From UBA668 sp038234785 (GTDB taxonomy: Bacteria; Actinomycetota; Acidimicrobiia; Acidimicrobiales; Ilumatobacteraceae), in contig JBBQTC010000031.1 in the NCBI GenBank assembly GCA_038234785.1, positions 1 through 42,951 of the forward strand: a DNA stretch of 42,951 bases. Direction: 5' to 3'. Positions 1-6,782 of the stretch are shown here, piece by piece (position 1 is the stretch's first letter; every line of letters begins with the position of its first letter). Under the pieces are notes generated by a model. It was not told the DNA's origin. It saw only the letters and a program-made list of their open reading frames with translations, and ran no database searches. A program made the translations under genes and the position numbers.

Positions 1-240
1 ACCGGCGAGAAGGAGACCCGGGCGTGGACGTTCTACGCCGGCTCCAGTGCGCCGGAGTGCGCCGGGCGAATCCACACCGACTTCCAGCGCGGCTTCATCA
101 AGGCCGAAGTGATCCACTGGGACGAACTGCTCGAGATCGGAGCATGGAACCGGGCCAAGGAGCTCGGCAAGATCCGCATCGAGGGCAAGGACTACCACCC
201 CGCCGACGGCGACGTCATGGAGTTCCGCTTCAACGTGTAG
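1..240 (+). CDS. ychF: Ribosome-binding ATPase YchF, C-terminal end (5' truncated by window)
   Basis: Frame 1 reads straight from the window edge to TAG at 238-240 and gives the last 80 residues of YchF. The TGS-domain signatures are clear: TGEKETRAWTFYAGSSAP, IHTDFQRGFIKAEV and the terminal EGKDYHPADGDVMEFRFNV. YchF is an Obg-family P-loop NTPase that binds ribosomes and prefers ATP; its G domain lies outside the window. The final 17 bases before the stop are duplicated at 6783-6799, where they are followed by GA instead of AG. The gene therefore probably ended in TGA before an element inserted here and supplied TAG. The encoded protein is unchanged. Confidence 0.95.
   Translation, partial: TGEKETRAWTFYAGSSAPECAGRIHTDFQRGFIKAEVIHWDELLEIGAWNRAKELGKIRIEGKDYHPADGDVMEFRFNV
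222..238 (+). other. attL core (end of ychF)
   Basis: GTTCCGCTTCAACGTGT forms the last codons of ychF and is identical to 6783-6799. It is followed here by AG, completing the TAG stop. The bases flanking the two copies differ on both sides, so 17 bp is the full identical core. Confidence 0.85.
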
Positions 241-331
241 CAGGGGTTTTGTGGCCTCGGCAGTCGCGTTGAAAACGCTGTGACCTGGTCTTACGTGTCT
301 GTTGCTGTCCGCCGAGTAGTACCGAGTCCGC

Positions 332-358
332 AGAAGCTGCGTACTTTCTGCGTACTCG
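332..358 (+). repeat. Arm-type repeat, left copy
   Basis: This 27-bp sequence matches 6697-6723 at 26 of 27 positions in the same orientation. It contains CTGCGTACT twice (337-345 and 348-356), an 11-bp period. It begins 94 bp inside the attL core. Position and internal repetition fit integrase arm-binding sites; binding itself is inferred. Confidence 0.7.
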
Positions 359-392
359 CGACGTGTTGCTGAGCACGCTATCGCGCACGCGA

Positions 393-647
393 CTACTCGT
401 AGGAGGCCGCTGCCATGAGCATCCGGGCAACGAGGTTCCAATCGGGTTGCGCCGGCTCGTCACGACCCTGATTTGTGAAGAAGCCCGGCATGTCGGTGCA
501 CCAGGCAGCAAGTGCCTCGAGGAATCGTTCGAGCGTGGGGTTCTCCCAGTCGGCCATGTTGCTCAGCAGGTCAGCGCGCAGCGCGACCACGAAGGCAGCC
601 AGATCCTCACGACTGCGCACCGCGTCAAGTTGCTCGGCGAGATTCAC
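393..647 (-). CDS. DUF7660 family protein
   Basis: The 84-residue product carries the family's core: AFVVALRADLLSNMADWENP, then TLERFLEALAAWCTDMPGFF and QPDWNLVARMLMAAASYE. I recognise this as DUF7660, a small family of unknown function common in actinobacteria and in antitoxin- or immunity-like contexts. I chose GTG at 647-645 because it overlaps the stop of the upstream gene (GTGA), which implies translational coupling. A longer frame runs to 752 but would overlap the upstream gene extensively. It is cargo of the ychF element. No catalytic motif is visible. Confidence 0.75.
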   Translation of the reverse strand: MNLAEQLDAVRSREDLAAFVVALRADLLSNMADWENPTLERFLEALAAWCTDMPGFFTNQGRDEPAQPDWNLVARMLMAAASYE

Positions 648-964
648 TTGCCCAGACTGCCATCTGACGCGTACGAGCGGGGCGAAACACTCTCGTCGTG
701 CGAGCGACGACAGAGCTCCGCAGCGCGTCCGCCGTAGATCACCGTCCAGCAACGCCGGCAGAAGATCTCATCTCGGTCAGGGTCATAAGAAGCACGCGCA
801 TCTGCTTCGGTGAGAACTCTGGCCACGTCCGGGTCCAGCGGACGAAAAAGTCCACACTTCCACCCGCCCTGAGTTGGCCGGAAGCCACCGTCGACAACGT
901 GGTTGCCCGATGCGACGAGTCCGTCCACGACGACTCGAAGATGATCCCACTCGCGACCTGACAT
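644..964 (-). CDS. Hypothetical protein coupled to DUF7660 gene
   Basis: A 106-aa product that I cannot assign to a named family. It begins MSGREWDHLRVVVDGLVASG and contains a Trp/Gly-rich stretch (GGFRPTQGGWKCGLFRPL) and a late Cys pair in FCRRCW. It looks like a small globular protein, with no signal peptide or membrane segment. Its TGA overlaps the GTG of the next gene, so the two are probably one translation unit. A TAAGAT hexamer (981-976) lies 11 bases before the ATG and could be its -10 element, giving a very short leader. Confidence 0.6.
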   Translation of the reverse strand: MSGREWDHLRVVVDGLVASGNHVVDGGFRPTQGGWKCGLFRPLDPDVARVLTEADARASYDPDRDEIFCRRCWTVIYGGRAAELCRRSHDESVSPRSYASDGSLGK

Positions 965-1148
965 TATCCGACAGCATCTTATTCAGCGCAGGGCGAACTC
1001 GTCACGCCGAGGATGCAAGTGCGTCCTCCTGTCGTCGCGTCCGTGCACGAACCTTTGGTGCATGTGTGTGGTCTTCGCGATTTCTTGGCGTTCGGTGCTG
1101 CGCTTGGGGCGCGAGTGCCTCTGTAGGTAGGTGACGAGGAGGTCACCG

Positions 1149-1394
1149 ATGAGCGAGGCCACGACGAACGGACCGAGGGACCCGATGAACGAGCGGCTGA
1201 CGTTCACGGTCGACGAGGTGGCCCGACTGCTTGGCGTGTCCCGGTCAGGCGCGTACGACTCGATCACCCGCGGCGAGATCCCGTCGTTCAACATCGGCCG
1301 GCGAGTGCTCGTTCCGCGCGATGCGTTCCTCGAGATGCTGAAGCCTCGACCGCGTCGCCGTCCCGACGGCCCCTGGTCGCGTGGAAGGCTGTAG
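1149..1394 (+). CDS. Excisionase-like helix-turn-helix protein
   Basis: An 81-aa DNA-binding protein with an AlpA/Xis-type (MerR-like) domain: LTFTVDEVARLLGVSRSGAYDSITRGEIPSFNIGRR, then a short basic tail. Such proteins usually bind arm sites and control recombination direction for the adjacent integrase, or regulate it. The start at 1149 is chosen because GAGGAGG (1136-1142) lies 6 bases upstream; the frame extends to 1131 but without that ribosome site. The integrase starts 3 bases after its stop, so they form one operon. About 185 bp of non-coding DNA lies upstream, including TGCAC/GTGCA inverted pentamers at 1044-1048 and 1058-1062. Confidence 0.85.
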   Translation: MSEATTNGPRDPMNERLTFTVDEVARLLGVSRSGAYDSITRGEIPSFNIGRRVLVPRDAFLEMLKPRPRRRPDGPWSRGRL

Positions 1395-1397
1395 GGC

Positions 1398-2501
1398 ATG
1401 GCGTACGTCCGCCGACGGCTCCTGAAGGACGGCAAGACCGTCGTCTACCTCGCCATGTGGCGCGAGCACGCGCAGGGCAAGGAGCTGTCGAGGTCGTTCG
1501 AGCGAAAGGCCGACGCCGAGCGGCACCTCGTCGACATGCAGCACCGGCTGCTGACAGGCACGTACGCCCCACCTCGGCTCGGCCGCACGCCGTTCTCCGA
1601 AGTCGCGCTGCGCTACCGCCAGCGAGGCAACTGGCGGCCGAGGACGCACCGCACGGTCGAGGAACGACTGCGCTACGCGATCGCCCACTTCGGCGACCGG
1701 CCGATCGCGTCGATCCGCAAGGGTGACATCCAGTCGTTCGTCAGCGGGCTGCCGCTAGCGCCGAACACGGTGCGGGTCGTGATGCAGCACGTCTCTGGCG
1801 TTTTCAACACGGCGCTCGACGACGGCCTCCTCGGCGGACGTAACCCGTGCGACGGCGTCCGGCTGCCGAGAGTCGACGCACCGCCGATCTTCCCGATGTC
1901 GATCGACCAGGTCGACGCGCTCCTCGCCGCAACGAGCGAGCCGTTCAAGGCTGCCATCGTCATCGGCGCCGGCCTCGGCCTGCGTCAGTCCGAAGCTGCG
2001 GGGCTGACCGTTGATCGTGTCGACTTCCTACGTCGATCGGTCACGATCGACCGTCAGTGGCAGCAGGCGACCGGCTCGGCGGCTGGAGCGTTCACGTCGC
2101 CGAAGACCGAGGCGAGCACGCGAATCGTGCCGGCCGATCAATGGGTGCTCGACCACCTCGCCGCGCACATCCAACAGCACGGCCTCGGAACCGACGGTGT
2201 GCTGCTCCACCGCAACGGCGTGCCGTTCGACTCGGCCAAGTTCGGCTACGAGCTTCGCGCGGCTCGTCGACGCGCCGGGTTGCCCGAGTCGATCACGTTC
2301 CACGACCTGCGCCACTTCTTCGCCAGTGCACTGATCCACGCGGGTTGCAACGTGAAGCAGGTGCAGGCGGCGCTCGGCCACAAGTCCGCCAAGGTCACCC
2401 TCGACATCTACGGCCACCTCTGGCCCGGCGAGGAAGACCGAGTCCGCGACGCCATCGGCCGCCTGTTCCGCCCTGACGAACTGCGCGGAGCGAAAGGCTG
2501 A
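1398..2501 (+). CDS. int: Tyrosine-type site-specific integrase
   Basis: A 367-aa tyrosine recombinase. Residues 1-55 form an arm-binding-type N-terminus, about 60-155 the SAM-like core-binding domain, and about 165-360 the catalytic domain. The catalytic set is complete: R196 (GLGLRQSEA), K236 (SPKTEAS), H302 and R305 (HDLRHFF), H328 (LGHKS) and the nucleophile Y338 (LDIYGHL). It should catalyse integration and, with the upstream HTH protein, excision between the 17-bp cores at 222 and 6783. No tRNA lies near either end, so the target is the ychF 3' end. It converges on the HEPN gene with one base between stops. Confidence 0.93.
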   Translation: MAYVRRRLLKDGKTVVYLAMWREHAQGKELSRSFERKADAERHLVDMQHRLLTGTYAPPRLGRTPFSEVALRYRQRGNWRPRTHRTVEERLRYAIAHFGDRPIASIRKGDIQSFVSGLPLAPNTVRVVMQHVSGVFNTALDDGLLGGRNPCDGVRLPRVDAPPIFPMSIDQVDALLAATSEPFKAAIVIGAGLGLRQSEAAGLTVDRVDFLRRSVTIDRQWQQATGSAAGAFTSPKTEASTRIVPADQWVLDHLAAHIQQHGLGTDGVLLHRNGVPFDSAKFGYELRAARRRAGLPESITFHDLRHFFASALIHAGCNVKQVQAALGHKSAKVTLDIYGHLWPGEEDRVRDAIGRLFRPDELRGAKG

Positions 2502-2502
2502 C

Positions 2503-2889
2503 TCACACCTCGAATCGCGCCTCGGCCGCGGCGAGTAGCTGGCGGGCCCAGCGAACGCAGCTCGTCGCCTCGGCCTCGCTGACGTCGACGCTCTCGTAAC
2601 CCGCCTGGGTCTTTCGATCGAGCGCTCGCTTCAGCGTCGTTGCCAGACTGGTGTCGACTTGGCGCAGAAGATCGACAGCTGACACGTGGTTGCCGTCGCT
2701 CGATCGCTCACCGAGCGCGTGACAGGTGATCGCATCAGCAGCCGCGATCGCGGCGTGGATCGCACATATGGCGACGACGTCTGGTGAATCCAACAGTTCG
2801 GCCGCCTCGAGGAACTGGCGAGCGTCGATCAGACGCTGCCGCGCCTGCTGCACGCCGCACGGCTTCCGGGCGCCCTTGCCCCGGCTCAT
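2503..2889 (-). CDS. HEPN-domain protein (candidate toxin of HEPN/MNT pair)
   Basis: A 128-aa all-helical protein with the HEPN core AICAIHAAIAAADAITCHALGERSSDGNHVSAVDLLRQV. R62 and H68 are spaced as R-x5-H, the family's RX4-6H nuclease motif. HEPN toxins are RNases that are typically neutralised by a cognate nucleotidyltransferase. The Tyr after the His seen in HepT (HxY), which MntA adenylylates, is absent here (H-V-S), so the neutralising mechanism may differ. ATG at 2889 overlaps the upstream stop as ATGA, implying coupled translation. The frame extends further upstream but would run through the partner gene. Confidence 0.8.
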   Translation of the reverse strand: MSRGKGARKPCGVQQARQRLIDARQFLEAAELLDSPDVVAICAIHAAIAAADAITCHALGERSSDGNHVSAVDLLRQVDTSLATTLKRALDRKTQAGYESVDVSEAEATSCVRWARQLLAAAEARFEV

Positions 2890-3491
2890 CGTTGACGCCC
2901 CAGCAACGAGGCGGTGCCACCGGCCAGCGCAATCCCGTCCTGCCGGATCTGCTGGACAAGTGGGTTCCCGGCGCGGACGAGCTTGTGCCACGACGAAGGC
3001 GAGTGCTCGACGATCTGCAAGTCGTTGCCGGTCCACGACCGAACATCGGCTTGAAGCCGCGACAGCCGCTCATGCAGGTCGGATGACTGGAGATCGTCGG
3101 TCACGATGAGAAGGTCGACATCCGAGTCGCTGTCGGCATCGCCGCGGGCCACGGACCCGAACAGCCAAGAACCGTGTAGGTCGGGCCACGCCGCAAGTCG
3201 CTCGCGCAGTCGCCGGATCAACTCGCCTCGCAGACCCGCCAGCGCTAGTACCGGCCCAGCCGCTAGGTGGTTTCGGTTCAACACGACCATCGACGATCGG
3301 CCGGCGACCGTCTCGCTCACGAGGCCGCTCTGGATGAGTTCCTCGATGACGGCGCTGGCGTTACCGGGCGCAACCCTGGCAACAGCGGCGAGCTGCCGCC
3401 TGGTGACCGGCTGCTCGAGACGGGCAAGCACCTGAAGCAACGCGCCCCGGACGGCGGGTGCTACGTCGAGCACGGGTGAGCCGAGATCCAT
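2886..3491 (-). CDS. Winged-helix/MNT nucleotidyltransferase fusion (candidate antitoxin)
   Basis: A 201-aa protein. Residues about 15-78 form a MarR/ArsR-like winged helix (VTRRQLAAVARVAPGNASAVIEELIQSGLVSE). Residues about 95-190 form a minimal nucleotidyltransferase with GSVARGDADSDSDVD, which matches GSX10DXD exactly (G112, S113, D124, D126). The family transfers nucleotides, for example AMP to a HEPN partner. The N-terminal DNA-binding domain suggests the protein also represses its own promoter, where a 14-bp palindrome and a further half-site lie. ATG at 3491 sits six bases after a -10 hexamer, so the mRNA is probably leaderless. It is the first gene of a two-gene operon with the HEPN gene. 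Confidence 0.82.
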   Translation of the reverse strand: MDLGSPVLDVAPAVRGALLQVLARLEQPVTRRQLAAVARVAPGNASAVIEELIQSGLVSETVAGRSSMVVLNRNHLAAGPVLALAGLRGELIRRLRERLAAWPDLHGSWLFGSVARGDADSDSDVDLLIVTDDLQSSDLHERLSRLQADVRSWTGNDLQIVEHSPSSWHKLVRAGNPLVQQIRQDGIALAGGTASLLGRQR

Positions 3492-3497
3492 GGCTCC

Positions 3498-3525
3498 ATC
3501 TTACTCCGCTCGTGATCGGAAACAA
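3498..3525 (-). promoter_or_regulatory. Promoter of HEPN/MNT operon (leaderless)
   Basis: On the minus strand, TTGTTT (3525-3520), 16 bases, then TAAGAT (3503-3498). Exactly six bases follow before the ATG at 3491, so transcription should begin at or next to the start codon. Confidence 0.65.
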
Positions 3526-3552
3526 GATCATATGATCTGTATCCAGATCATA
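3525..3552. promoter_or_regulatory. Candidate operator: AGATCATATGATCT palindrome plus half-site
   Basis: AGATCATATGATCT (3525-3538) is a perfect 14-bp palindrome that abuts the -35 hexamer of the HEPN/MNT promoter. A third AGATCAT half-site lies at 3545-3551. Position fits autorepression by the winged-helix domain of the MNT protein. Binding is inferred. Confidence 0.6.
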
Positions 3553-3620
3553 ACTGACATCTCTACCGACGACCGACCCCATGCGCCACGGACACTGCGA
3601 GCGACCTCGGCCTGCCCCGC

Positions 3621-4556
3621 TCAGAGCAGTCCGCAGGCGTCGAGCGCCTTCTGAGCGGCCCGCTCAAAGTCGGGCTGCTCAAAGGTGAAGCCGCGTTCCA
3701 AGAGGCGCGTGGGAACGACCCGTCGTCCGGTCAGCGCAAGGCTCGCGCTGCTCCCGAGAATCGGCGCGCCGACTCGTGCCAGCCACGCGGGACTGGACAG
3801 TCCGATCCGCCGTCCAAGCAGACGCCGGTAGGTCGACATCATCTCCGCGTTCGTCACTGGGTTGGGTGATGTCACGTGGTAGGTGCCCGTCATGGTGTCG
3901 TCGTCAATGGCCAGGATCATCGCTGTGAGGAGATCGTTGAGCCCGACCCACGACACCCACTGTCGCCCTGACCCGACGCGACCACCGAGACCGAACCGAA
4001 CGAGCTGTGCAAGCTTCGCGGTCGCCGGATCGTTGCGACCGCCGAGGCCGATGCCCATCCGGAGCAGCACCGTGCGCTCGACCGATGCACTCGCCTGATG
4101 GAACGCGCCCTCCCACGCGAGGCAGACCGTCACCATCTCCCGCGGGCCGATGCCAGTCGGTATCGAGTGCTCGTCGAGGATCGCGTCGCCGCCATCGCCG
4201 AAGACTGCGAGCGACGACGACTGCACCCACACCCGCGGCGGCGTCGCACATCGCTCGATCGCCTCGCCGACCACGCGCACCGGCTGCACGCGCGACGAGA
4301 TCAACTCGTCGATGTTTCGCTTGGTGCTGCGCACGTCGACGCGCCGGCCGGTGAGGTGCACGATGGCGTCAGCCCCATCGAGTTCGCTCGCCCAGGGCCC
4401 GATCGATTCGGCGTCCCACGCGACGGTGCGGACACCCTCGACGTGTTGGCCCTCGCCGCGACTGAGGATGACCACCTCATCACCGCGTCCGACCAGCCGG
4501 GTCGCAAGCGCCCTCCCGAGGAAGCCCGATCCACCGGGAATGACGATTCGGCTCAT
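3621..4556 (-). CDS. TIGR01777 family NAD(P)-binding epimerase-like oxidoreductase
   Basis: A 311-aa atypical extended SDR. The Rossmann glycine motif is at the very start (IVIPGGSGFLGRALATRLVGRG), followed by DGADAIVHLTG and VWVQSSSLAVFGDGGD. The C-terminal segment RRVVPTRLLERGFTFEQPDFERAAQKAL is the DUF1731 tail typical of the family. These proteins (E. coli YfcH relatives) bind NAD(P), but their substrate is generally unknown and the classic YxxxK pair is not conserved. ATG at 4556 overlaps the MerR stop (ATGA), so the two are cotranscribed and coupled. Position inside the element makes it cargo. Confidence 0.85.
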   Translation of the reverse strand: MSRIVIPGGSGFLGRALATRLVGRGDEVVILSRGEGQHVEGVRTVAWDAESIGPWASELDGADAIVHLTGRRVDVRSTKRNIDELISSRVQPVRVVGEAIERCATPPRVWVQSSSLAVFGDGGDAILDEHSIPTGIGPREMVTVCLAWEGAFHQASASVERTVLLRMGIGLGGRNDPATAKLAQLVRFGLGGRVGSGRQWVSWVGLNDLLTAMILAIDDDTMTGTYHVTSPNPVTNAEMMSTYRRLLGRRIGLSSPAWLARVGAPILGSSASLALTGRRVVPTRLLERGFTFEQPDFERAAQKALDACGLL

Positions 4557-5374
4557 GACGTCTCCTTGTCATCGGGATGCGAGTCGCCGGGGCGAGGGAT
4601 GTCGACACCGAGCCGGCGGGCCTCGGCACGGACGAACGACTCGGCTGCGGCCTGCAACGAGTGCCGAAGCGACATGGTCGTCACGTCCCCGGCGAGCGGC
4701 GCCAGCTTCTCGAGGGTCGCCAACAGCGGGGGGATCTGATCGGCTGGCATCCCTCGCTTCACAAACGGCTTCCACATGCGGCGGCGGAACAGTTCGGTCA
4801 ACCGGCGCGCGATCTCGTCGGTCTGCGCCCGTAGCTGCTCGTACTCGTCGAGGATCTCATCGGCAGGCACGCCCAGGGCAGCCAGCTCACTGCCGATCTT
4901 CAGGAATGACGGACTGTGCACGATCACACTGGTCCCATTCGGCGAGAACTCCACCAAGCCCAGTTCGATCACCCGCTGCACGACGGCAGGTGTGAACTCG
5001 ACCGACGGAAGGTGACCGGCAAGCTCGACCAGCGACATCGTCTGCGCAGACTCGGCCGACCAGATCGACGCCTGATCACTCAGGCCGAGCACCGACCGGA
5101 GACTGTCCCCCGCCTCCATCCCGTCGAACAGCTCTTTGATGCCAGCGAGAGAGAAGCCGCGCTCCTGGAGCTGCGCGATCGCCTGAAGCCGTTCGAGGTG
5201 TCGTTCGTCGTAGTAGCCGACTCGACCTCGCTTGGTGGGCGGCGGCACCAGGCCCTTGTTCTGGTAGAGCCGAACGGTCGACACGACGAGGCCGGCCGCT
5301 CGCGCCAACTCGTCGATTGTCAAGGCTTCCTCGACTAGGCCCAGATTGCTATCGCTTACCTTGCTAGTATTCAC
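4553..5374 (-). CDS. MerR family transcriptional regulator
   Basis: About 273 aa. The N-terminal MerR domain reads LTIDELARAAGLVVSTVRLYQNKGLVPPPTKRGRVGYYDERHLERLQAIAQLQERGFSLAGIKELFDG. A long helical C-terminus of about 180 aa without an evident metal-binding site follows, so the inducer is unknown. The open frame runs to GTG 5389, but that codon lies inside a strong -10 hexamer (TATACT, 5386-5381). GTG at 5374 is exactly six bases after it and fits a leaderless start; TTG at 5320 is another option. The gene drives an operon with the TIGR01777 gene and is divergent from the DUF2071 gene, which it probably also controls. Confidence 0.85.
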   Translation of the reverse strand: MNTSKVSDSNLGLVEEALTIDELARAAGLVVSTVRLYQNKGLVPPPTKRGRVGYYDERHLERLQAIAQLQERGFSLAGIKELFDGMEAGDSLRSVLGLSDQASIWSAESAQTMSLVELAGHLPSVEFTPAVVQRVIELGLVEFSPNGTSVIVHSPSFLKIGSELAALGVPADEILDEYEQLRAQTDEIARRLTELFRRRMWKPFVKRGMPADQIPPLLATLEKLAPLAGDVTTMSLRHSLQAAAESFVRAEARRLGVDIPRPGDSHPDDKETS

Positions 5375-5408
5375 TCTCGTAGTATACACTCTCGACAGAG
5401 AACGTCAA
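5361..5408. promoter_or_regulatory. Overlapping divergent promoters with tandem 15-bp repeat operator
   Basis: Two adjacent 15-bp repeats (TAGTATTCACTCTCG at 5365-5379 and TAGTATACACTCTCG at 5380-5394) differ at one base. On the minus strand, TTGACG (5408-5403), 16 bases, then TATACT (5386-5381) gives a near-consensus MerR promoter. On the plus strand, TTGCTA (5361-5366), 16 bases, then TATACA (5383-5388) could serve the DUF2071 gene. The repeats overlap both, so one regulator could switch both directions. Confidence 0.65.
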
Positions 5409-5429
5409 CGACAGCAGGGAGCGACTCGG

Positions 5430-6182
5430 ATGAGAGTGCCGACAATGCAGGGTGTCATTGAACGCCGACTGCTGATCAACTATCGGCTGGATCCAGACGT
5501 CGCTGCAACGATGATCCCAGCACCATTCCAGCCGCAGCTCGTGAACGGGTGGGCGGTCGCCGGAATCTGCCTCATCCGGCTTGGCCACCTGCGACCCCGC
5601 GGCGTGCCAGCACGCCTCGGCCTCACGAGTGAGAACGCCGCTCATCGCTTCGCTGTGCAGTGGCACGACGAGGCCGGACTTCGGACGGGCGTCTACATCC
5701 CGACACGTCACAGCGCGGCCATCGTGAACGTCGCCGTGGGCGACCGCCTGTTCCCCGGCCGTCACGAGAGGGCGGACTTCAACTGCGCCGACTCTGCCGA
5801 TGCAGTCTCGGTCGCCTTCACCGCTCGCAACTCGCCGTGCTTCGTCGATGCGGCGGTGGAGATGCGCGACGAGTTGACCGACAGCGGGCTCTTCGCCTCG
5901 ACCGCCGAGGCCTCCAACTTCTTCCGTGCTGGAGCGGCCGGCTTCTCGCCTACCCGCCGCTCCGCCCAACTCGACGGCCTGGAACTTCGCACGGCGAATT
6001 GGCGCATCCAAGCCGCCGACATTCGTCACGTCCGTTCGTCGTTCTTCGACGATCCCGTCGCCTTCCCTGCAGCGTCAATCCGCCTCGACTCGGCGTTGGT
6101 CATGCGCGACGTCGAAGTTGAGTGGCACAGCCTTGATCCGATCGCTGCCGGTCAGGGCCATCGCTCGCTCGCACCCGCCTGA
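5430..6182 (+). CDS. DUF2071 (YqjF-like) protein
   Basis: A 250-aa product with the fold related to acetoacetate decarboxylase: QGVIERRLLINYRLDPDVAATMIPAPFQPQLVNGWAVAGICLIRLGHLRPRGVP near the N-terminus. Function is unknown for the family. The start at 5430 is chosen because AGGGAG (5416-5421) precedes it at good spacing and because the open frame upstream to 5346 would run through the promoter repeats. Its divergence from MerR and the shared operator suggest it is a regulated partner of the MerR/TIGR01777 operon within the element. Confidence 0.8.
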   Translation: MRVPTMQGVIERRLLINYRLDPDVAATMIPAPFQPQLVNGWAVAGICLIRLGHLRPRGVPARLGLTSENAAHRFAVQWHDEAGLRTGVYIPTRHSAAIVNVAVGDRLFPGRHERADFNCADSADAVSVAFTARNSPCFVDAAVEMRDELTDSGLFASTAEASNFFRAGAAGFSPTRRSAQLDGLELRTANWRIQAADIRHVRSSFFDDPVAFPAASIRLDSALVMRDVEVEWHSLDPIAAGQGHRSLAPA

Positions 6183-6246
6183 GGTTGGCCCCACGGAGAC
6201 GCGAGAGCCAACGACCGCACAACTGGCCAGGTGACAATGCAATTCG

Positions 6247-6522
6247 GTGGATCTGCTCACCCAGTTGCGCAATCGTGTTCGGGTGAGAAGGAAGGTCCGA
6301 GAGCTCCGAGATCGTTTGAGTCGCCATCTGAACGTCGGGCGCGCCGCCCGAGAAACGGCCGCGACTGAGGACAGGGCCGCATCAGCCCCTACTTCCGCAC
6401 TCGATCGTCTCATCGCCGACGGCTTGGCCACTCCGGCGCTTGCTGCCAAACGTCAACGCCGTGCGCCAAGCATCACCGCCGAGGGCACCGTGAGCGACCT
6501 CGTGACCGAACAGAGGCGGTGA
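6247..6522 (+). CDS. Phd/YefM-like antitoxin, degenerate
   Basis: The 91-aa frame has family-like ends: VRELRDRLSRHLN, like the Phd DNA-binding start, and SALDRLIADGLATPALAAKRQRR with the tail GTVSDLVTEQRR. The centre (VGRAARETAATEDRAASAPT) lacks the hydrophobic strand and TDRGRPVA-type motif expected there, as if altered by small insertions and deletions. Start is uncertain: GTG 6247, or GTG 6283, which would match the usual antitoxin N-terminus. It is probably a decaying antitoxin. No PIN or Fic toxin follows, only a 53-aa frame. Confidence 0.5.
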   Translation: MDLLTQLRNRVRVRRKVRELRDRLSRHLNVGRAARETAATEDRAASAPTSALDRLIADGLATPALAAKRQRRAPSITAEGTVSDLVTEQRR

Positions 6523-6683
6523 TGGACATCGGCCTCTCGCGAGCAGCTGCCAACCTGCGACGGCTACTGGCTCGCGCTCGACCTGTGCAACCAGTCGCAG
6601 TCTCGGTCGCCGACCTGACCCGCTTCGCCGAGACTTGCGCCGATCTCGACGATCCCGATGTCATGGATCGCGCCTGGCGATGA
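6522..6683 (+). CDS. Small ORF coupled to antitoxin-like gene
   Basis: ATG at 6522 shares its A with the preceding TGA stop, and the frame encodes 53 aa (MDIGLSRAAANLRR... ending DLDDPDVMDRAWR). I do not recognise the product and it shows no PIN-toxin acidic motif. It may be a remnant of a toxin gene truncated near the right end of the element, or not a gene at all. Confidence 0.3.
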   Translation: MDIGLSRAAANLRRLLARARPVQPVAVSVADLTRFAETCADLDDPDVMDRAWR

Positions 6684-6696
6684 GAGCACGGGCCAA

Positions 6697-6723
6697 AGAA
6701 GCTGCGTACTTTCTGCGAACTCG
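6697..6723 (+). repeat. Arm-type repeat, right copy
   Basis: Matches 332-358 with one difference (A at 6718 for T at 353) in the same orientation, 59 bp inside the attR core. Together the two copies would flank the core in a circular attP. Confidence 0.7.
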
Positions 6724-6782
6724 GCCACGCGAGTGAACTGCAGCGTCGCAGCTCAGAGGGCATGAGTCCACCGCGCTCCGAC

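Noticed and set aside
6184..6212. GTTGGC/GCCAAC inverted repeat after the DUF2071 gene as terminator
   Set aside because: Six-base stem with a 17-base loop and no T run; too weak to call.
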